Made by a program: the position numbers and the translations under genes. A stretch of DNA of 55,751 nt, taken from the NCBI GenBank assembly GCA_945860945.1, contig CAMASG010000005.1:1-55751 (forward strand), in the 5' to 3' direction. Below, one piece after another: positions 16,983 through 25,890 of this stretch. Numbering within the stretch: position 1 is the stretch's first letter; every line of letters starts with the position of its first letter. This DNA comes from Akkermansia muciniphila (GTDB lineage: Bacteria > Verrucomicrobiota > Verrucomicrobiia > Limisphaerales > SIAT01). The notes below the pieces were generated by a model. The model saw only the letters and a list, made by a program, of their open reading frames with translations, made no database searches and was not told where the DNA came from.

Positions 16983-18164
16983 CTAACTCTGGCTCAACCG
17001 CTGCTTCGGCGCGTCGAGCAACAGTTCGTGCGCTTCGCGTAGAATCTCAGGAATGCGCGGGGCGAATGGGCTTTGGGCGATGGTGTGTGGGAGATTCTGC
17101 CAATCCGTTTTGCCGACATTTTCGCCGGGGAACCAGTGGTCGGCTTGACCGAGGAGATTGTAGCGCATTTTTCCCCAGTCCACGAGGTCGAGCGATTTCG
17201 CGTACGTCCAGAGGCGAAGGATCTCGTTGACGTTCACTTCGCCCGGCACGGTCACGTAGTGCGGCAGCCCTTCGTGCCAGCGCGCGCACCAATCGGCGCC
17301 GAGCACGCGTTCCATTTCGGCGCGCAGCCGCTTCTCGATGGCCGCGATGGTTTCGGGAATCTTGTCATAAAACTCCAGCGTGGCGACGTGCTCATCGAAA
17401 TCGCTCGGCCGCGCCGCACCGCAGCTCAGCGTGTGCACCTGCGGCCGCGAGAGGCAGTAGAGGCTGTTGAATTGCATCGGCGAAATCGGCGCGCAGAGCT
17501 GAACCATCTTCGGCGGCGGCGCGTAAAGTTTTCCGCCTTTGTCGTTGGGGCTGATGATGAAAATGCCCATGTCGCGCTTGGCCGCTTCTTCGATTGCCAC
17601 CCAGTTCAAATCGTTCACGAAGTACCAGTGCAGATTCACGTAGTCGAACTCGTCGCTCCGCACGGCGTCGAGGATGATGTCCGTCGTCGCGTGAGTGGAG
17701 AAGCCGACGTGGCGCACGCGGCCGTCGCGCTGCAGTTGGCGCATCGCTTCGACACAGCCGCCTTTGCGAAGCGACCAGTCGAGGAACTGGCGGTTGTTGA
17801 TGCCGTGCAGCGAAAGCAAATCCACGTAGTCCAGCTTCAGATAATCCATCGAGCGATTGAACGTCTCGATGAACTCCTTCTGCGTGGTGGCTGGCGCGAC
17901 CTTTGTCTGCACGATCAGCTTTTCGCGTGGAAGTTTCGCAAGCACGGGGCCGAGCTGCATCTCGCTCGAGCCGTAACCGCGCGCAGTCTCGATGTGATTG
18001 ATGCCGAGCGCGACCGCGCGGTGAATGGTCGCCTCGAGATTGGCCTGACCTTCGGGCGGCACCTCGCTCCACGGGACGTCCTGCCACTTGTGCTGATAAC
18101 GCATCCCGCCGCAGGAGAAGACGGGCAGTTGCAAATTCGTGCGGCCGAAACGGCGATAGCGCAT
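16983..18164 (-). CDS. Aldo/keto reductase family oxidoreductase
   Basis: The protein folds as an NADPH-dependent aldo/keto reductase TIM barrel. It starts [20 protein letters not shown], the standard beginning, then shows [13 protein letters not shown] (catalytic Asp replaced in part by Glu-Thr-Ala-Arg, Tyr kept), KVAPATT with the catalytic Lys, and [10 protein letters not shown] with the His. I chose the ATG at 18164 (393 residues); the frame is open to 18209, but the extra 15 residues have no family resemblance. The C-terminal ~110 residues, with CARWHEGLP and [13 protein letters not shown], are longer than in classical AKRs and resemble a verrucomicrobial/planctomycetal subgroup. Substrate unknown. 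The canonical D of the D-Y-K-H tetrad appears as HIETARGYG here, so activity should not be assumed. Confidence 0.85.
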   Translation of the reverse strand: MRYRRFGRTNLQLPVFSCGGMRYQHKWQDVPWSEVPPEGQANLEATIHRAVALGINHIETARGYGSSEMQLGPVLAKLPREKLIVQTKVAPATTQKEFIETFNRSMDYLKLDYVDLLSLHGINNRQFLDWSLRKGGCVEAMRQLQRDGRVRHVGFSTHATTDIILDAVRSDEFDYVNLHWYFVNDLNWVAIEEAAKRDMGIFIISPNDKGGKLYAPPPKMVQLCAPISPMQFNSLYCLSRPQVHTLSCGAARPSDFDEHVATLEFYDKIPETIAAIEKRLRAEMERVLGADWCARWHEGLPHYVTVPGEVNVNEILRLWTYAKSLDLVDWGKMRYNLLGQADHWFPGENVGKTDWQNLPHTIAQSPFAPRIPEILREAHELLLDAPKQRLSQS

Positions 18165-18278
18165 GGGCTTGTTATGCCATCGCTCGGCATCGTGTAGCAA
18201 TCCCCCCATTGCTTTGGGAACAGTTTTCGCTGAATGAGGAATACGATCCGACTGGATGCCGGAGTGGCGGCGGCGCGT

Positions 18279-18842
18279 TCAGATTAACACATTCCGTCTC
18301 TCGGTTTCGCTCATGACAATCCATTTTCCTGCCGGTAAGTTTCCAAGATAGAACGCCCCGATTCGCACGCGGATAAGTCGCAATGTGGGATGGCCGATGG
18401 AGGCGGTCATTCGGCGCACTTGCCGGTTTTTCCCTTCCACTAATTCCAATCCGATCCAACAGTCGGACACGTTTTTGCGGTGACGGATCGGCGGTTCGCG
18501 TGGCGGCATTTCCGGTTGTGGATTGAGCAGCCACGTCCGGCAGGGAAGGGTTTTGTATTCTTGGATGACGATGCCCTTCTCCAGTTTCGCGAGCGCTGCG
18601 CTCGTCGGGACACGCTCGACTTGCGCCCAGTATTCGCGCTCGTGCGCATGGCGCGGGTGAAGGAGGCGCGTGTTCAGACCAGGCTCATCCGTGAACAGCA
18701 GCAACCCCTCGCTGTCGGCGTCGAGTCGGCCGATGGGATAAACATTCTTTGGGAAACCGAACTCCGCGAGCGGCCGATTCGGCGAGTCGTCCGGCGTGAA
18801 CTGACTGAGGACGCCGTAGGGCTTGTGAAAGGCGATGAGCAT
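18279..18842 (-). CDS. rluE: 23S rRNA pseudouridine synthase, RluE/RsuA family
   Basis: This 187-residue enzyme isomerises a uridine in rRNA. The catalytic Asp is in the family box GRLDADSEGLLLFT, and the C-terminal EGKNRQVRRMTASIGHP motif is diagnostic of the RsuA/RluB/E/F group. The lack of an N-terminal S4 domain and the start LIAFHKPYGVLSQF fit RluE (which modifies U2457 in E. coli numbering) better than RluB, RluF or RsuA. It is probably transcribed alone and reads toward the aldo/keto reductase gene. Confidence 0.88.
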   Translation of the reverse strand: MLIAFHKPYGVLSQFTPDDSPNRPLAEFGFPKNVYPIGRLDADSEGLLLFTDEPGLNTRLLHPRHAHEREYWAQVERVPTSAALAKLEKGIVIQEYKTLPCRTWLLNPQPEMPPREPPIRHRKNVSDCWIGLELVEGKNRQVRRMTASIGHPTLRLIRVRIGAFYLGNLPAGKWIVMSETERRNVLI

Positions 18843-18910
18843 CTGCTGGATTCCACAACGCCAAGAAGCCGCCGCAGAGACAAGCCTTTTCGCGCCCGCT
18901 TCGGGGTTCT

Positions 18911-18940
18911 TTGAGAATGTTTTTGGTTAGACCGTATATG
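18911..18940 (+). promoter_or_regulatory. Putative sigma-70-type promoter for the 65-aa small protein
   Basis: TTGAGA (18911-18916) and TATATG (18935-18940) stand 18 bases apart in an AT-richer stretch, 45 bases before a strong ribosome-binding site (GAAAGGACC) and the ATG at 18986. This is pattern only; no conserved upstream elements were tested. Confidence 0.45.
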
Positions 18941-18985
18941 TCTATCCTCGTGCGATAGGTTTGTCGCGTAACTGAAAGGACCAAT

Positions 18986-19183
18986 ATGAATACGCCGAAC
19001 ACACAAATGGAAATCAACTTCGACAGCAACCCGCCGTCTCGCTGCTTTCCGCGTCAACGGACGCGGATGGAACAGGCGCAGTGGTGGTTTGCGCGGATCC
19101 GGCAAGTGGTGAATGCCGCCGGAACAGCGCAGCCAGCTCCGACGGCGCGTCCCGTGCAGGAGCGTTTCGAAATCGCTGCATGA
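18986..19183 (+). CDS. Small hypothetical protein, 65 aa
   Basis: I do not recognise a named family. The protein starts MNTPNTQMEINFDSNPPSRC, then has a basic, aromatic core with RTRMEQAQWWFARIRQVVN that should form an amphipathic helix, followed by an Ala/Pro-rich tail. It has no signal peptide or membrane segment. The ATG is preceded at a good distance by GAAAGGACC, one of the clearest Shine-Dalgarno sequences in the window, and by a plausible promoter, so it is probably expressed. It stands alone between the divergent rluE and the M50 protease gene (90 bp downstream). The Arg-Glu-Gln-Ala-x-x-Trp-Phe pattern suggests a small cytoplasmic protein that binds a partner or nucleic acid; this is speculation. 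Confidence 0.65.
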   Translation: MNTPNTQMEINFDSNPPSRCFPRQRTRMEQAQWWFARIRQVVNAAGTAQPAPTARPVQERFEIAA

Positions 19184-19273
19184 ACATGGTTGGGGAGCGA
19201 ACCTTGGCGACGATGAAACTGGCGCGGAAAGCCTTATAGCTCAAAAGTCTTTTGAGGAACGTGGTCGGCTGCT

Positions 19274-19957
19274 ATGCTAGCGGCGATGAATACGCAGGTA
19301 TTGATTGACGGCTTAATTAGTTATCTCTGCTTCATCCCGTTGCTGACCTTTCATGAGTTCGCGCACGCGTGGGTGGCGTGGAAGTGCGGCGACAACACGG
19401 CGCGGGATCAAGGTCGAGTGACGCTCAACCCGATCGCGCACATCGACACCGTCGGCACAATCGTGCTGCCGCTCCTCAGTGTTTTTCTCGGTGCGACGGC
19501 CGCGTCGGGCCTCTCGTCGTTCATCATCGGCTGGGGCCGGCCGGTGCCGGTGAATTTGAGCAATCTCTCGAAGCCACGCTGGCACGACACGCTCATCGCG
19601 CTGGCGGGCCCCGCGATGAACGTGCTACTCGCCATCGCCATCGTGGGCATTGGCAAGATTGCGGGAATGTTCGGAGCCGCTGCGGTCGTCGAGATGGCGG
19701 ATCGGTTGGCGGTGCTCAGCTTGTTCCTTTGCTTCTTCAACATGCTGCCCATCCCGCCGCTCGACGGCTCGCATGTGGTGAAAAATCTCATCCGGATGAA
19801 ACACGAGACCTACTGGCAGCTCTGCCAATGGGGATTCATCGCGGTAATCATCATCTGGCAAATCCCCGCGGTGCGCATGGCAGTCGGGCTTGCGACGGTA
19901 CTCTGTCTCAACGTGATTCGCTTCGCCTTCGCGCTGCCGCCGTTCCGCGGATTCTGA
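19274..19957 (+). CDS. Site-2-protease-type membrane metalloprotease (peptidase M50)
   Basis: This 227-residue protein has about five membrane helices. The zinc motif HEFAH lies in the first third (residues about 27-31), and the third zinc ligand is in NMLPIPPLDGS, the standard second motif of M50 proteases. No PDZ or CBS domain is present, so it is the minimal-core type found widely in bacteria; it may cleave membrane-embedded substrates, possibly anti-sigma factors. Two in-frame ATGs (19274 and 19286) give nearly equal products, and the second, MNTQVLIDG, may be the true start. It is followed three bases later by the Ppx/GppA gene, so they are likely co-transcribed. Confidence 0.88.
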   Translation: MLAAMNTQVLIDGLISYLCFIPLLTFHEFAHAWVAWKCGDNTARDQGRVTLNPIAHIDTVGTIVLPLLSVFLGATAASGLSSFIIGWGRPVPVNLSNLSKPRWHDTLIALAGPAMNVLLAIAIVGIGKIAGMFGAAAVVEMADRLAVLSLFLCFFNMLPIPPLDGSHVVKNLIRMKHETYWQLCQWGFIAVIIIWQIPAVRMAVGLATVLCLNVIRFAFALPPFRGF

Positions 19958-19960
19958 GTG

Positions 19961-20926
19961 ATGAACCCCGCCGCGCCGCCGCCAAACTCCGGGGCCACGC
20001 GCCGCGCGGTGATTGATGTCGGCACCAATTCCGTGAAGCTCCTCGTGGCCGACGTGGTCGGGGATCGCGTCGAAACCATATTGGAACGCAGTGAACAAAC
20101 GCGGTTGGGCGCGGGCTTTTACACGGATCACCGGCTGCAGTCGGAGAACATCGCCGCGACCGCGCGTGTGGTGGCGGAGTTCGCTGCGCTGGCGCGAGGG
20201 CAGGGGGCGACTGCGCCGCGTGTCATTGCCACCAGCGCGGCCCGCGAGGCGGTGAACGCGGGGGAGTTGCTTGCGGCAGTTCAAACGTCCGCCGGTTTGC
20301 AAGTCGAGGTGATTTCCGGCGAGCAGGAAGCCGAGTGGGTTTATCGAGGCGCGACGCAGGGACTGAATGCGGACGATCGGTTATTTCTCGTGATGGACTT
20401 GGGTGGTGGCAGCACCGAATTCATTCTCGGTCACGGCGGACATCAGGTGGCGCGGTGCAGCGTGAAGCTCGGCACCGTGCGTTGGTTGGAGCAAATGCCG
20501 CCGAGCGATCCGCCGACGGCGGCGGAGTTGGAGCGATGCCGTGCGAGTTTGCGTGAGTTCCTCGCGAAAGAGGTGGAACCATTGCTGACCGCCGCGTGGG
20601 ATTCGCTTGGCCGACGTCCGGAATGCCTCATCGGGACCGGCGGGGCCTCGACGATTCTCGCGCGGATGGAGAAGCGTCTAATCAAGCACGACAGTCAGCA
20701 AATCGAGGGAACACAACTCACTGCGGTGCAGGTGCGCACGCGCGTGGAGGAGTTGTGGGGGCTGCCGCTGGCGCGCCGGTGCGAAGTGCCGGGACTGCCG
20801 GCGAATCGCGCGGACGTGATGCTTTTCGGCGCGGCTATTTACGAGGCGGTGATGGAGCGGTTCCGCATCTCGGAGCTGCGAATGAGGACGCGCGGGTTGC
20901 GTCACGCGGCGGTGTTGGCGGATTGA
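19961..20926 (+). CDS. Exopolyphosphatase/guanosine pentaphosphate phosphatase (Ppx/GppA N-terminal domain type)
   Basis: The 321-residue protein belongs to the ASKHA fold family of Ppx/GppA phosphatases. The phosphate-1 loop AVIDVGTNSVKLLV, the conserved ISGEQEAEWVYRGA segment, the phosphate-2 box MDLGGGSTEFI and the adenosine-type GTGGAST are all present. It is the short form with no C-terminal HD-like domain, as in Aquifex-type enzymes. It may hydrolyse polyphosphate or pppGpp; the sequence does not say which. The ATG at 19961 follows a GTG at 19958. It lies directly downstream of the M50 gene. Confidence 0.9.
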   Translation: MNPAAPPPNSGATRRAVIDVGTNSVKLLVADVVGDRVETILERSEQTRLGAGFYTDHRLQSENIAATARVVAEFAALARGQGATAPRVIATSAAREAVNAGELLAAVQTSAGLQVEVISGEQEAEWVYRGATQGLNADDRLFLVMDLGGGSTEFILGHGGHQVARCSVKLGTVRWLEQMPPSDPPTAAELERCRASLREFLAKEVEPLLTAAWDSLGRRPECLIGTGGASTILARMEKRLIKHDSQQIEGTQLTAVQVRTRVEELWGLPLARRCEVPGLPANRADVMLFGAAIYEAVMERFRISELRMRTRGLRHAAVLAD

Positions 20927-21011
20927 GTTGCCACTCAATCGTCACAGAAGCACGGTTTGCTTTTCTTCCAGCTAAGGCTAGTTTGGTTCGGAATCCAACG
21001 AACGGATACCT

Positions 21012-21764
21012 ATGCGCTCCAGCCAAAGCCAGTCGTATCAATTCCCCGCACTGCGAGCCTTCACGCTCATCGAACTGCTCGTGGTCATCGCCATCATCGG
21101 CATTCTCGCCAGCATGCTGCTGCCGGCGTTGGGCCAGGCGAAAAAGCGCGCGCACGCCACCACGTGCCTTTCGAATATGAAGCAGTGGGCGACGAGCATC
21201 CATATGTACCTGAATGACAATCGGGACATTTTTCCGCACGAGGGAAACTCCGGCGACATCAGCACGGCGAAAAACCTGTCCGCGTGGTTCAACCAAGTGC
21301 CGCTGTTGATGAGCCAGACGCCGCTCAAGGATCTTTATGCGGCGGGGTTGCCGCCGCTTCCCAACGCCAAATCCATTTACGGCTGCCCCAGCACGATGAC
21401 GAGCCTGACGGTGACTCCGACGGTCACCAAAGCTTTCTTCATGTACGCCTTCGGCAACCGCATGGATCCGAACGACACAATCACGGGCCAAAACAACCGT
21501 TTCTTCACGAGCGATCAGGTGGTGAATCCGTCGCAGACCGTGATTTTCACGGAGAACAACGAGGACAATTTCCCTTCCTCCTCCGGCCTCTACACGCTGG
21601 CCCGGCACGACCGGAAGGCGAACCTCGCGATGTGCGATGGCAGCGCCAGTATTGTTCCCGATGCCGACTTCCGCCGCACCGCCGCCGAGGACAATAGTTC
21701 CGTCGTGGAGTGGGCCGTATCGCGCAAGGTGTACTGGTATCCCTTCACCGGCGCGGCGAACTAA
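21012..21764 (+). CDS. Prepilin-type N-terminal cleavage/methylation protein with H-X9-DG C-terminus
   Basis: This 250-residue protein has a type IV prepilin-like leader and hydrophobic stretch: [18 protein letters not shown] at residues about 17-34, with the prepilin-peptidase site before Phe. A Gln/Lys/Ala-rich helix follows, then a globular region of unknown function, and near the C-terminus an H-X9-DG motif ([13 protein letters not shown]). Many such proteins occur in Planctomycetota and Verrucomicrobiota genomes, where they are annotated as pseudopilins of type II secretion-like systems. No secretion genes are near it, so it is an orphan here. The first codon is ATG at 21012, giving a short polar leader of 16 residues. 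Confidence 0.9.
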   Translation: MRSSQSQSYQFPALRAFTLIELLVVIAIIGILASMLLPALGQAKKRAHATTCLSNMKQWATSIHMYLNDNRDIFPHEGNSGDISTAKNLSAWFNQVPLLMSQTPLKDLYAAGLPPLPNAKSIYGCPSTMTSLTVTPTVTKAFFMYAFGNRMDPNDTITGQNNRFFTSDQVVNPSQTVIFTENNEDNFPSSSGLYTLARHDRKANLAMCDGSASIVPDADFRRTAAEDNSSVVEWAVSRKVYWYPFTGAAN

Positions 21765-21770
21765 GCTGCG

Positions 21771-22922
21771 TCAGCCCTTCGCCCCGACCAATCGCTCGTG
21801 CTCGATTACAAGGTAGCGATCGGTCATGCCCGCGAGATAATCGCAAATGGCGCGCTGTTTGCCTGCCTTGCGGAGCCGCTGCCGCGACTGCGTGCCGAGC
21901 TGCTGCGGATGTTCGAGGAAGTAGCGGAATAAATCTTCCATCAGTCGCACGGCGCGAATATTTGGCTCGTGGACGACGGGGTTGAAATAGAGGTTGGCGT
22001 AAAGATATTCGCGCAGTTCCGCGTTCAGATTCCGCCGCGTCGCGCTGTATTGAACGAGCGGTTTCGCGTGCAGACGCACCTCATCGGCGGACTTCACGCC
22101 GGCGTCGCGAATGTGCTGCTCGGTGGTCGTCACCACGTCTTTCACCTGCTCATCAATGAGGCAGCGGATGATGAAGTAACGTCGGCATTCGTCGGCCAGT
22201 TCGCCGTGCTCCTTTCGGATGCGCCGTGCCGCGCGGCCCCAGAGCGTGACTTCGCGCGCGAGTTTCCGCTCGTCGAGTAGGCCGGTGTCGAGGCCGTCGT
22301 CGAGGTCGTGGTTGTAGTAGGTGATCTCGTCGGCGAGGTTGGCGACCTGCGCTTCGAGCGCGGAATGCTTCGCGTCGAATCCGCGCCGGCGGCTTGGATG
22401 ATCGTAAGCAGTGTAATGCTTCACCAGTCCTTCGCGCGTCTCCCATGTCAGGTTCAAGCCGTGGAAACCGGGATACTTCTGCTCGAGTTCCTCGACGATG
22501 CGAAGGCTCTGGCTGTTGTGCTCGAAGCCGCCGTGGCGGCGCATCAACTTGTTCAACGCCGCCTCACCTTTGTGGCCGAAGGGGGAATGGCCGAGGTCAT
22601 GCGCGAGCGCGATGGTCTCGGCGAGATCCTCGTTCAAACACAGCGCGCGCGCGATGCTGCGGGCCGTGGCGGCGACCTCCATCGTGTGCGTGAGGCGCGT
22701 GCGCAGATGATCGCCCGTGCCGTTGAGGAAAACCTGTGTCTTGTATTCGAGCCGGCGGAAAGCCCGCGAGTGAATCACACGGTCGCGGTCGCGCTGATAC
22801 TCGGTGCGCCAGTCGGGCGATGTCTCCTTGTGCTTGCGACCGCGGGTGTCGGCGGAGAATTGCGCGTACGGAGCGAGGTGCTGCCGTTCGAGTTGCTCGA
22901 GTTCTTCGCGCGTGCGGGGCAT
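21771..22922 (-). CDS. dgt: Deoxyguanosinetriphosphate triphosphohydrolase-like protein
   Basis: This 383-residue protein is an HD-domain dNTPase that cleaves dGTP or other dNTPs into deoxynucleoside and tripolyphosphate. Metal-binding HD residues are in RTRLTHTMEV and AHDLGHSPFGHKGE, and the type-2 dgt segments RDRVIHSRAFRRLEYKTQVF and TYYNHDLDDGLDTG are present. The short length fits the YpgQ/Dgt-like group rather than the 505-residue E. coli Dgt. It is separated from ispH by 14 bp on the same strand and ends next to the pseudopilin gene, convergently. Confidence 0.93.
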   Translation of the reverse strand: MPRTREELEQLERQHLAPYAQFSADTRGRKHKETSPDWRTEYQRDRDRVIHSRAFRRLEYKTQVFLNGTGDHLRTRLTHTMEVAATARSIARALCLNEDLAETIALAHDLGHSPFGHKGEAALNKLMRRHGGFEHNSQSLRIVEELEQKYPGFHGLNLTWETREGLVKHYTAYDHPSRRRGFDAKHSALEAQVANLADEITYYNHDLDDGLDTGLLDERKLAREVTLWGRAARRIRKEHGELADECRRYFIIRCLIDEQVKDVVTTTEQHIRDAGVKSADEVRLHAKPLVQYSATRRNLNAELREYLYANLYFNPVVHEPNIRAVRLMEDLFRYFLEHPQQLGTQSRQRLRKAGKQRAICDYLAGMTDRYLVIEHERLVGAKG

Positions 22923-22936
22923 CGGATGGAAAGAGA

Positions 22937-24175
22937 TTAGCTGTTGGCGAGTAATTGCTCGAACGGTTCGCCCTTCAACTCGAACAGGCGGCGCATCACA
23001 TCCTCGATCAGATTGTTCGGGCAGGAGGCACCGGCGGTGACGCCCACGATAATTTTTCCGGAGGGAAGCCAGTTGCGCGTCTCCATTTCTCGGTGCTCGT
23101 GGATATTGTAATGCGTGATGCTCTCGACTGAGGTCATCGTAGTGGCGTTCTTGATGAAATAGGTCGGCAACTTGGCCTCGCCCATCTCAGCGAGATGCGT
23201 GGTGTTCGAGGAGTTGTAGCCGCCGATGACGATGAGCAGGTCGACCGGTTCTCGCAGTAGCTTGCCCAAAGCGTCCTGTCGATCTTGCGTGGCGCCACAG
23301 ATGGTATCGAAGAAACGGAAATGCTTGGGAAGTTCGGCGCTGCCGTGTTTCTGCTCGATGGCGGCCTTGATGCGGCGCTGCACCTCCTCGGTCTCGCGGC
23401 GCATCATCGTGGTTTGGTTTGCCACGCCGACGGCTTGCAGATGCTGATCGGGATCGAAATCGGGCGAATAGGCTCCTTGGAACTTTTCAAGAAAGGCCTG
23501 TTTGTCCCCGCCGCGAAGGATGTAGTCGCAGACATAATCGGTCTCGGCGAGATTGTACACCACGAGGTAGTGGCCAGTGCCGTAGGCCGTGGCCTGCGAG
23601 GTCGTCGCCTTCGTCTCCTCGTGCTTGGCCTTGCCGTGGATGATGCTCGTGATCGACTCCTTCGAGTACTGCCGCACACGTTTCCAGACGCTCATTACGT
23701 CGCCGCACGTCGTGTCCACGGTTTGGCAGCCGATGGCTTCGAAGCGCCGCCGCGTGCTGACTTCGGTGCCAAAAGCGGGAATGATGATCACGTCATCCGG
23801 GGTGAGGTGCAGCGCGTCGATCTCGGCTTCCGTCGGCTTGGCCGAGACGCTCACAATACCCAGTGCGCGGATCTGATCGTTCACCTCATGGTTATGAATG
23901 ATCTCGCCGAGAAGGAAGATGCGCGTGGGCGCTGAAAAAACCTTGCGCGCGGCGTAGGCGAGGTCGATGGCGCGTTCGACGCCGTAGCAGAAGCCGAACT
24001 CCTTCGCCAGCTTCACGGTGAGCAGACCGTCGGTGGAGGAGACCGACCCAATGGCACGCATCCGTTCGACGAGTTCGCTCCGGTAGTGCGTGAACACCTG
24101 CGTTTGCACGGCCTCCATCACATCGGGACGACGGAGGTTGACCTTCTGCGGCGCGCTTGGCACGGGCGTTGACAT
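22937..24175 (-). CDS. ispH: 4-hydroxy-3-methylbut-2-enyl diphosphate reductase IspH (long form)
   Basis: IspH is the last enzyme of the MEP pathway, reducing HMBPP to IPP and DMAPP with a 4Fe-4S cluster. The cluster ligands are visible as Cys63 in GFCYGVERA, Cys157 in DTTCGDV and Cys293 in DTICGATQDR, and the ASCPNNLIED motif is near the C-terminus. At 412 residues it is about 90 longer than E. coli IspH, in the size class of the cyanobacterial/plant type. The extra length is an N-terminal extension of about 50 residues and internal segments. It is co-directional with dgt and argF, with 50 bp upstream of the ATG. Confidence 0.94.
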   Translation of the reverse strand: MSTPVPSAPQKVNLRRPDVMEAVQTQVFTHYRSELVERMRAIGSVSSTDGLLTVKLAKEFGFCYGVERAIDLAYAARKVFSAPTRIFLLGEIIHNHEVNDQIRALGIVSVSAKPTEAEIDALHLTPDDVIIIPAFGTEVSTRRRFEAIGCQTVDTTCGDVMSVWKRVRQYSKESITSIIHGKAKHEETKATTSQATAYGTGHYLVVYNLAETDYVCDYILRGGDKQAFLEKFQGAYSPDFDPDQHLQAVGVANQTTMMRRETEEVQRRIKAAIEQKHGSAELPKHFRFFDTICGATQDRQDALGKLLREPVDLLIVIGGYNSSNTTHLAEMGEAKLPTYFIKNATTMTSVESITHYNIHEHREMETRNWLPSGKIIVGVTAGASCPNNLIEDVMRRLFELKGEPFEQLLANS

Positions 24176-24225
24176 AGCAGTGTCCAGTCTAATGCTGCGG
24201 GCGTCGGCGTCGAGCCGAAAGCCGA

Positions 24226-25191
24226 TCAGGAAACCAGCAGGTTGAGAATCGCCTTTTGCGTGTGGAGCCGGTTCTCCGCCTCGTCGAAGACGGTCTCGGC
24301 GTGCGCTTCAAAGGTCTCCTCGTCAATCTCTTTGCCCCGATAAGCGGGCAGGCAATGCATCACGAGCGCGTCCGGCTTGGCGAGTTTCACGAGCGCCGCG
24401 TTGATCTGGTAACCGGAGAGATCTTGGATGCGCTGCGCCGTCTCAGATTCTTTGCCCATCGAGACCCACACGTCAGTGTAAAGCAAATCGGCTCCGCTGG
24501 CGGCCAGCGCCAAGTCCGAGGTGATCACAATCTTTCCGCCGCTCGAGCGAAAATCTGCGCGGATGATTTCGCCGCTGGACTGGGCTTCGCTGTGAACGTG
24601 GCTCGCGCCCGCGCGTTCCAGCAATGCGAGCGGCGGCTGGTACGCTTTCGGCGCGGCGATGCGCAATTCGAAGCCGAGCTTCGCCGCGGCGAAGATCCAC
24701 GAGATTGGCACGTTACACGCACCGTCCCCGACAAACGTCACCACCTTGCCCTGAATCGGTCCACGCTTTTCCTGATAGGTGAAAATGTCGGTAAGAATCT
24801 GGCACGGATGCTCGTCGTCGGTGAGCGCGTTGATGGTCGGGATGCCGGAGAACTTGGCGAAGTCCTCCACATCGCTTTGCGCGAAAGTGCGAATCACCGC
24901 GCCGTGGATCATCCGGCCGAGAACGCGCGCGCTGTCTTTGATCGGCTCGCCGCGGCCGAGCTGGATGTCGTTTGCGTTGAGGAAAAGCGGGCGGCCGCCG
25001 AGTTCGTGGATGCCAACCTCGAACGACACGCGCGTGCGTGTGGAGGATTTCGAGAAGATGAGCGCCCACGTCTGCCCCGCGAGCGGTTGATGCTGTGCGT
25101 CCTTGCGCTGCGCCTTGAAGACGGCGGCGTTTTGCAGGACGACATCCATGTCTTTGCGCGACATGCTTTCGAGGCTCAACAGATGTTTCAT
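24226..25191 (-). CDS. argF: Ornithine carbamoyltransferase
   Basis: ArgF joins ornithine and carbamoyl phosphate to citrulline. All the signature motifs are present: the carbamoyl-phosphate loop SSTRTRVSFEVG, the HPCQILTD box, and the ornithine-site MHCLPAYRGKEID. The product is 321 residues. The frame is open upstream to 25416, but the ATG at 25191 gives the normal MKHLLSLESMSRKDMD start. The gene follows alkA by 64 bp and is the last member of the argJ-argB-argD-alkA-argF cluster. Confidence 0.96.
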   Translation of the reverse strand: MKHLLSLESMSRKDMDVVLQNAAVFKAQRKDAQHQPLAGQTWALIFSKSSTRTRVSFEVGIHELGGRPLFLNANDIQLGRGEPIKDSARVLGRMIHGAVIRTFAQSDVEDFAKFSGIPTINALTDDEHPCQILTDIFTYQEKRGPIQGKVVTFVGDGACNVPISWIFAAAKLGFELRIAAPKAYQPPLALLERAGASHVHSEAQSSGEIIRADFRSSGGKIVITSDLALAASGADLLYTDVWVSMGKESETAQRIQDLSGYQINAALVKLAKPDALVMHCLPAYRGKEIDEETFEAHAETVFDEAENRLHTQKAILNLLVS

Positions 25192-25255
25192 AATCCAAAT
25201 GCGGTTCGAGACTGCCGGTGAAAGGGTGTGTAAATAGCGGATGGCACGCGAGTCG

Positions 25256-25879
25256 TCACGCTGATTTCTTGGCGCGATCCGCCGCGCGCCAGAGATACCA
25301 AGCGGCGGTGGTGCGAAACGGCCGCCAACGCTCGCCGTGCGCGAGCAATTCCTTGACGGTCGGCATTTCGCGCCGGCGATAAGCGGCGCGGAAACCGCTG
25401 CGCACACCGAAGTCATCCGCCGGCAACACGTCGGGGCGGCCGAGTTGGAAAATCAAAAGCATCTCCGCCGTCCACCGGCCGACCCCGCGCACTTCAGTGA
25501 GGCGCGCGACGATCTCATCGTCAGTCAATCGGCGAATCTGGCGCGAAGGCGGCACGATGCCTTCCAAAGTTTTCGCACTGATGTCGCGAATCGAAGCGAC
25601 TTTGGCGCGCGAGAAGCCGACACCGCGCAACGCATCGTCCTCAACGGCTGACAAATCTTCCGGACGCGGAAAGCGGCGTCCGGGAAAAAGTTTCGTGAAC
25701 CGCCGCAGGATGGTGTTCGCGGCAGTGCCGTTCAATTGCTGGTGAGCGACGGCGAGAACGAGTGATTGAAAGGGCGGTCGCCGCGTCTCCGGCTTCAATG
25801 TGCACGGGCCGATTTCACGGATCAGCCGTTTCAGAACGGCGTCGCTTGCGGACAAATGATGGAGTGCGTCGTCGGTCAC
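25256..25879 (-). CDS. DNA-3-methyladenine glycosylase, AlkA/Mag HhH-GPD family
   Basis: The enzyme removes alkylated bases from DNA. The 207-residue product has the helix-hairpin-helix LTEVRGVGRWTAEM and the catalytic Asp in the LPADDFGVRSG segment, the HhH-GPD hallmark, plus an N-terminal four-stranded-type region with LVLAVAHQQLN. The open frame runs to 26473, but the GTG at 25879 is the best start: it leaves an 11-base gap after argD, and upstream residues do not resemble the family. Its place between argD and argF, genes of one pathway, is unusual and probably a local insertion. No Ada domain or methyltransferase is fused. Confidence 0.88.
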   Translation of the reverse strand: MTDDALHHLSASDAVLKRLIREIGPCTLKPETRRPPFQSLVLAVAHQQLNGTAANTILRRFTKLFPGRRFPRPEDLSAVEDDALRGVGFSRAKVASIRDISAKTLEGIVPPSRQIRRLTDDEIVARLTEVRGVGRWTAEMLLIFQLGRPDVLPADDFGVRSGFRAAYRRREMPTVKELLAHGERWRPFRTTAAWYLWRAADRAKKSA

Positions 25880-25890
25880 AGCGGGGAAGT

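Noticed and set aside
17073-18197. 374-aa open frame on the plus strand across the aldo/keto reductase
   Set aside because: Antisense shadow; the minus-strand gene shows clear family motifs.
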